Source: CAYFUR01 sp964346275 (GTDB lineage: Bacteria > Sumerlaeota > Sumerlaeia > SLMS01). From it: a stretch of 16,575 bases of DNA. Within the stretch, counting starts at the first letter, position 1, and every line of letters starts with the position of its first letter. Shown piece after piece: positions 14,368 to 16,575 of the stretch. A program made the position numbers and the translations under genes. Under the pieces are notes generated by a model. That model made no database searches. It had not been told where the DNA came from and worked only from the letters and a program-made list of their open reading frames with translations. The stretch lies in the NCBI GenBank assembly GCA_964346275.1, contig CAYFUR010000083.1, forward strand, positions 1-16,575. Reading direction: 5' to 3'.

Positions 14368-16575
14368 ATGTCAGCAGCCGTTCTTCCGAATGCCTCCGCC
14401 ACAGCCGCTTCCCGGCAGAAGAAATTCTGGCTCGTCAATCCCTCCGTTGACCTGATTATTGGCTGCGGGGCCTGGACACTTCCACTCATCGGTTTGACCC
14501 ACTATCTGAGCGGGGCTGGCGTCCTCAGTCTCTCCTTCATTTTCTACTTTCTGACTGTTTTCTGCAACAACCCGCACTATATGGCGACGATTTATCGCGC
14601 CTACGGCACGTCGGAAGATCGATCGAAGTACAAAGTCTTCACAGTCTATGTGACCATTTTTCTCGTTCTCACGGCGATTGCCACGCATTATTCGCCGCTC
14701 CTCCTCCCCTACCTTTTTACAATCTATCTGACATGGAGTCCATGGCACTATACGGGTCAGAATTTCGGGATCTCGATGATGTTTGCCCGCAAGGCGGGGG
14801 TCCGCGGCGAGAGGCGTTATCGCCACGGCCTCTACGTGGCGTTCTTCTCGTCTTACGTCATGTGGTTTCTGGCGATTCACTCGCAATTCGCCGAGAACCC
14901 TTACCTGGTGACGCTGGGAATCCCGCCGCAGGTTGTGACGGCAGCCCAGCCGATTTGCCTGATCGTCTTTCTCGGCGCGGCGGCCTATGCGTTGCGCAAT
15001 TGGTCGCGCGGGATGGGCTTGCGGCCGCTTCTGCCGATTCTGGTTTTGCTGACGACGCAGTTTTTCTGGTTCGTCTTTCCGATTTTCCTGACGTTTTTCC
15101 AGCAGGATTCCGCCTCGGCGATTTACTTCAGCACGGGCGCGCTGGCCTTCATGCATTGTGCGCAGTATCTCTGGATCACCCAGCATTTTGCCAAGCGCGA
15201 GGCAGCCTCGGGCATTCGGCCGAGCTGGAACCCGGTTCGATACTACGGCATCCTTGTTATTGGCGGGCTTGCGCTTTTCCTGCCCGGGCCCTGGCTGATC
15301 AGCCGCGCGTTTTCCTATAACCTGGTCGACAGCTACCTGATCTTTACGGCGCTGATCAACATCCACCACTTCATCCTGGATGGGGCGATCTGGAAGCTCC
15401 GCGATGGACGGATCGCTTCGCTTCTTCTCGGAGCGCCGGGAAAAGCCGCGAAGTCCGCGCGCTCGGCGGGTGGGAAGCTCTTCGACTGGGCGGGATGGGT
15501 GTTTGGTCCGGCGCTCCCCGCTCGCTCAATGCGCTATATATTCGCGGTGGGCCTGGTAGGCCTCATGGTTCTCGACCAGACTCAGTATTTCCTGACGCGA
15601 ACGGGAGCCAAACCGGAGAACGCACGGATCGCGGCCCGCATCAATCCCAATGACAGCCGCGCCGCCGTGAAGCTCGCCAAGGAATACCGAGACCAGGGAG
15701 AGCGGGAAAAAGCGCTCGCACTTCTGCAGAACACGGCTGGCCTCAATGGCTATACGCCATCCGTACGCCGGCAAATCGGCAATCTCCTGATCGAACAGGG
15801 CAAGCTGGACGCGGCGGCGAATTACTATGAAGAGTTGGAACAGACCGTTCCGCCAGACCTGCCGACACTCGTGAATATCGGCGTCCTTGCGGCAAATCGG
15901 GGAAACCGGAACGAAGCAGAGCAGAGGTTTCAGAAGGCTCTGACGGCGGATTCTTCGAGGCCGGATGTCCATCTCAACCTGGCCGAGATCTATTTCGAGA
16001 AAGAGGATTACGAATCCTCCATCGCGCATTTCGACTCCTATTTCAACCTGGTGAATAAAGGGAAAGCGGAGGCGGCTGCTCCTCAACGTCTATACGGCGC
16101 GGGGCTGAAAATGGGAGAGTCCTTCCTGACCCTGAACGCTCCGCGGCAAGCGTTTGAGACCTTCAAGTCCACGGCCAATCTGGCGGCGAGCAATGGGGAC
16201 TATGCCGCCAGCGCGCGGGCCCTGGACCGCATGGCTGATATCCAGACGGACAATCGAGACTTTGTCATGGCCGTTTCCATACGCCGGGCGGCCATCGAAA
16301 ATGCAGAAAGGGCGGGCGCCAACGCGCTCCTTTCCGAGCAGCTTTCGAAATATGCGCTGCTCTTGCTCAATGGCCGGGGGATGCGCGAGCGCGCGCTGGC
16401 GTGCTTTCTCGAAGCGCGGGCACTGCTTGGCGAAGCGGAAGAAAATGCTGTGACCAACCAGGTCGATGGATTTATCGAGCGGCTGGAATCGGAATTGGGT
16501 GCTTCCGCCGCCGCCGCGATTCAGCAAGAGAGGCAAAGCCGCCTGGAAGACGCGCTGAGCTTTCCCGTGAGCTAG
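14368..16575 (+). CDS. Polytopic membrane protein with His motifs fused to C-terminal TPR repeats, unknown function
   Basis: A 735-residue protein I cannot name. Residues about 25-345 carry roughly eight hydrophobic segments, with another at about 390-405. Between them are polar motifs placed like metal or heme ligands: NPHY (68-71), WSPWHYTGQ (123-131), MHCAQYLWITQH (262-273) and IHHFILDGAIWK (332-343). Fatty-acid hydroxylases, desaturases and carotenoid-cleaving membrane enzymes use such histidines, but the spacing fits none I know. Residues about 425-700 form TPR-like helical repeats (for example LAKEYRDQGEREKALALLQ and LAEIYFEKEDYESSIAHF), normally protein-binding scaffolds. A short Lys/Arg-rich linker (about 358-370) precedes the last membrane segment. 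ATG 14368 lacks a clear Shine-Dalgarno; no better start was found. It follows the hydrolase by 51 bases, perhaps co-transcribed. The TAG stop is the last codon of the window, so the gene is complete. Confidence 0.85.
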   Translation: MSAAVLPNASATAASRQKKFWLVNPSVDLIIGCGAWTLPLIGLTHYLSGAGVLSLSFIFYFLTVFCNNPHYMATIYRAYGTSEDRSKYKVFTVYVTIFLVLTAIATHYSPLLLPYLFTIYLTWSPWHYTGQNFGISMMFARKAGVRGERRYRHGLYVAFFSSYVMWFLAIHSQFAENPYLVTLGIPPQVVTAAQPICLIVFLGAAAYALRNWSRGMGLRPLLPILVLLTTQFFWFVFPIFLTFFQQDSASAIYFSTGALAFMHCAQYLWITQHFAKREAASGIRPSWNPVRYYGILVIGGLALFLPGPWLISRAFSYNLVDSYLIFTALINIHHFILDGAIWKLRDGRIASLLLGAPGKAAKSARSAGGKLFDWAGWVFGPALPARSMRYIFAVGLVGLMVLDQTQYFLTRTGAKPENARIAARINPNDSRAAVKLAKEYRDQGEREKALALLQNTAGLNGYTPSVRRQIGNLLIEQGKLDAAANYYEELEQTVPPDLPTLVNIGVLAANRGNRNEAEQRFQKALTADSSRPDVHLNLAEIYFEKEDYESSIAHFDSYFNLVNKGKAEAAAPQRLYGAGLKMGESFLTLNAPRQAFETFKSTANLAASNGDYAASARALDRMADIQTDNRDFVMAVSIRRAAIENAERAGANALLSEQLSKYALLLLNGRGMRERALACFLEARALLGEAEENAVTNQVDGFIERLESELGASAAAAIQQERQSRLEDALSFPVS

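Noticed and set aside
14371..15369. 332-codon minus-strand frame opposite the membrane-TPR protein
   Set aside because: It is antisense to the membrane segments, is highly Arg/Gln/Asn-rich, and has no domain.

Overview
This window looks like a chromosomal segment from a Gram-negative bacterium. It has GC-rich third positions, a Kdo transferase (lipid A core synthesis), a lipoprotein with a clear lipobox and a sigma-54 type regulator. I cannot assign a phylum from the sequence. The mix of a transmembrane Ser/Thr kinase with a SUMF1-like domain, caspase-like lipoproteins and a membrane-TPR fusion is the style of deep-branching lineages (Planctomycetes relatives, Sumerlaeota-like and similar), but that is a weak inference.

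Layout. Bases 1-190 hold a hairpin and a short tandem repeat but no convincing gene. A tRNA-Gly(CCC) with encoded CCA follows on the minus strand, with a plausible promoter. Next are a minus-strand NtrC-family response regulator (332-1783) and, divergent from it, an oligopeptide-type ABC ATPase (2050-3144). A small Cys-rich protein (3206-3412) follows and overlaps tail-to-tail with the next block.

Bases 3399-8438 are a minus-strand housekeeping block, read in the order dnaX, ybaB/ebfC, recR, a SpoU/TrmH-type RNA methyltransferase and waaA. dnaX-ybaB-recR is the classical replication/recombination cluster. The methyltransferase and waaA genes are coupled by a GTGA overlap.

Upstream of dnaX, also on the minus strand, is the accessory part of the window. 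It is a three-gene operon: a Ser/Thr kinase with one membrane segment and an extracytoplasmic SUMF1/FGE-like domain (10959-13460), a lipoprotein whose C-terminal half looks like a caspase fold without its catalytic His and Cys (9196-10926), and a protein of unknown function starting in a TAATG overlap (8564-9196). The SUMF1-like domain also lacks both catalytic cysteines. I read this as a candidate envelope sensing or signalling module in which two enzyme folds have become binding domains. It is the strongest candidate here for an undescribed system.

Divergent from the kinase, on the plus strand, are a glyoxalase II-like metallo-beta-lactamase-fold hydrolase (TTG start at 13654) and a 735-residue polytopic membrane protein with conserved-looking His motifs fused to TPR repeats, whose stop codon is the last three bases of the window.

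No CRISPR array, insertion sequence, integrase or rRNA was seen. Start sites were revised by ribosome binding site and motif evidence for dnaX, the lipoprotein and the MBL hydrolase.
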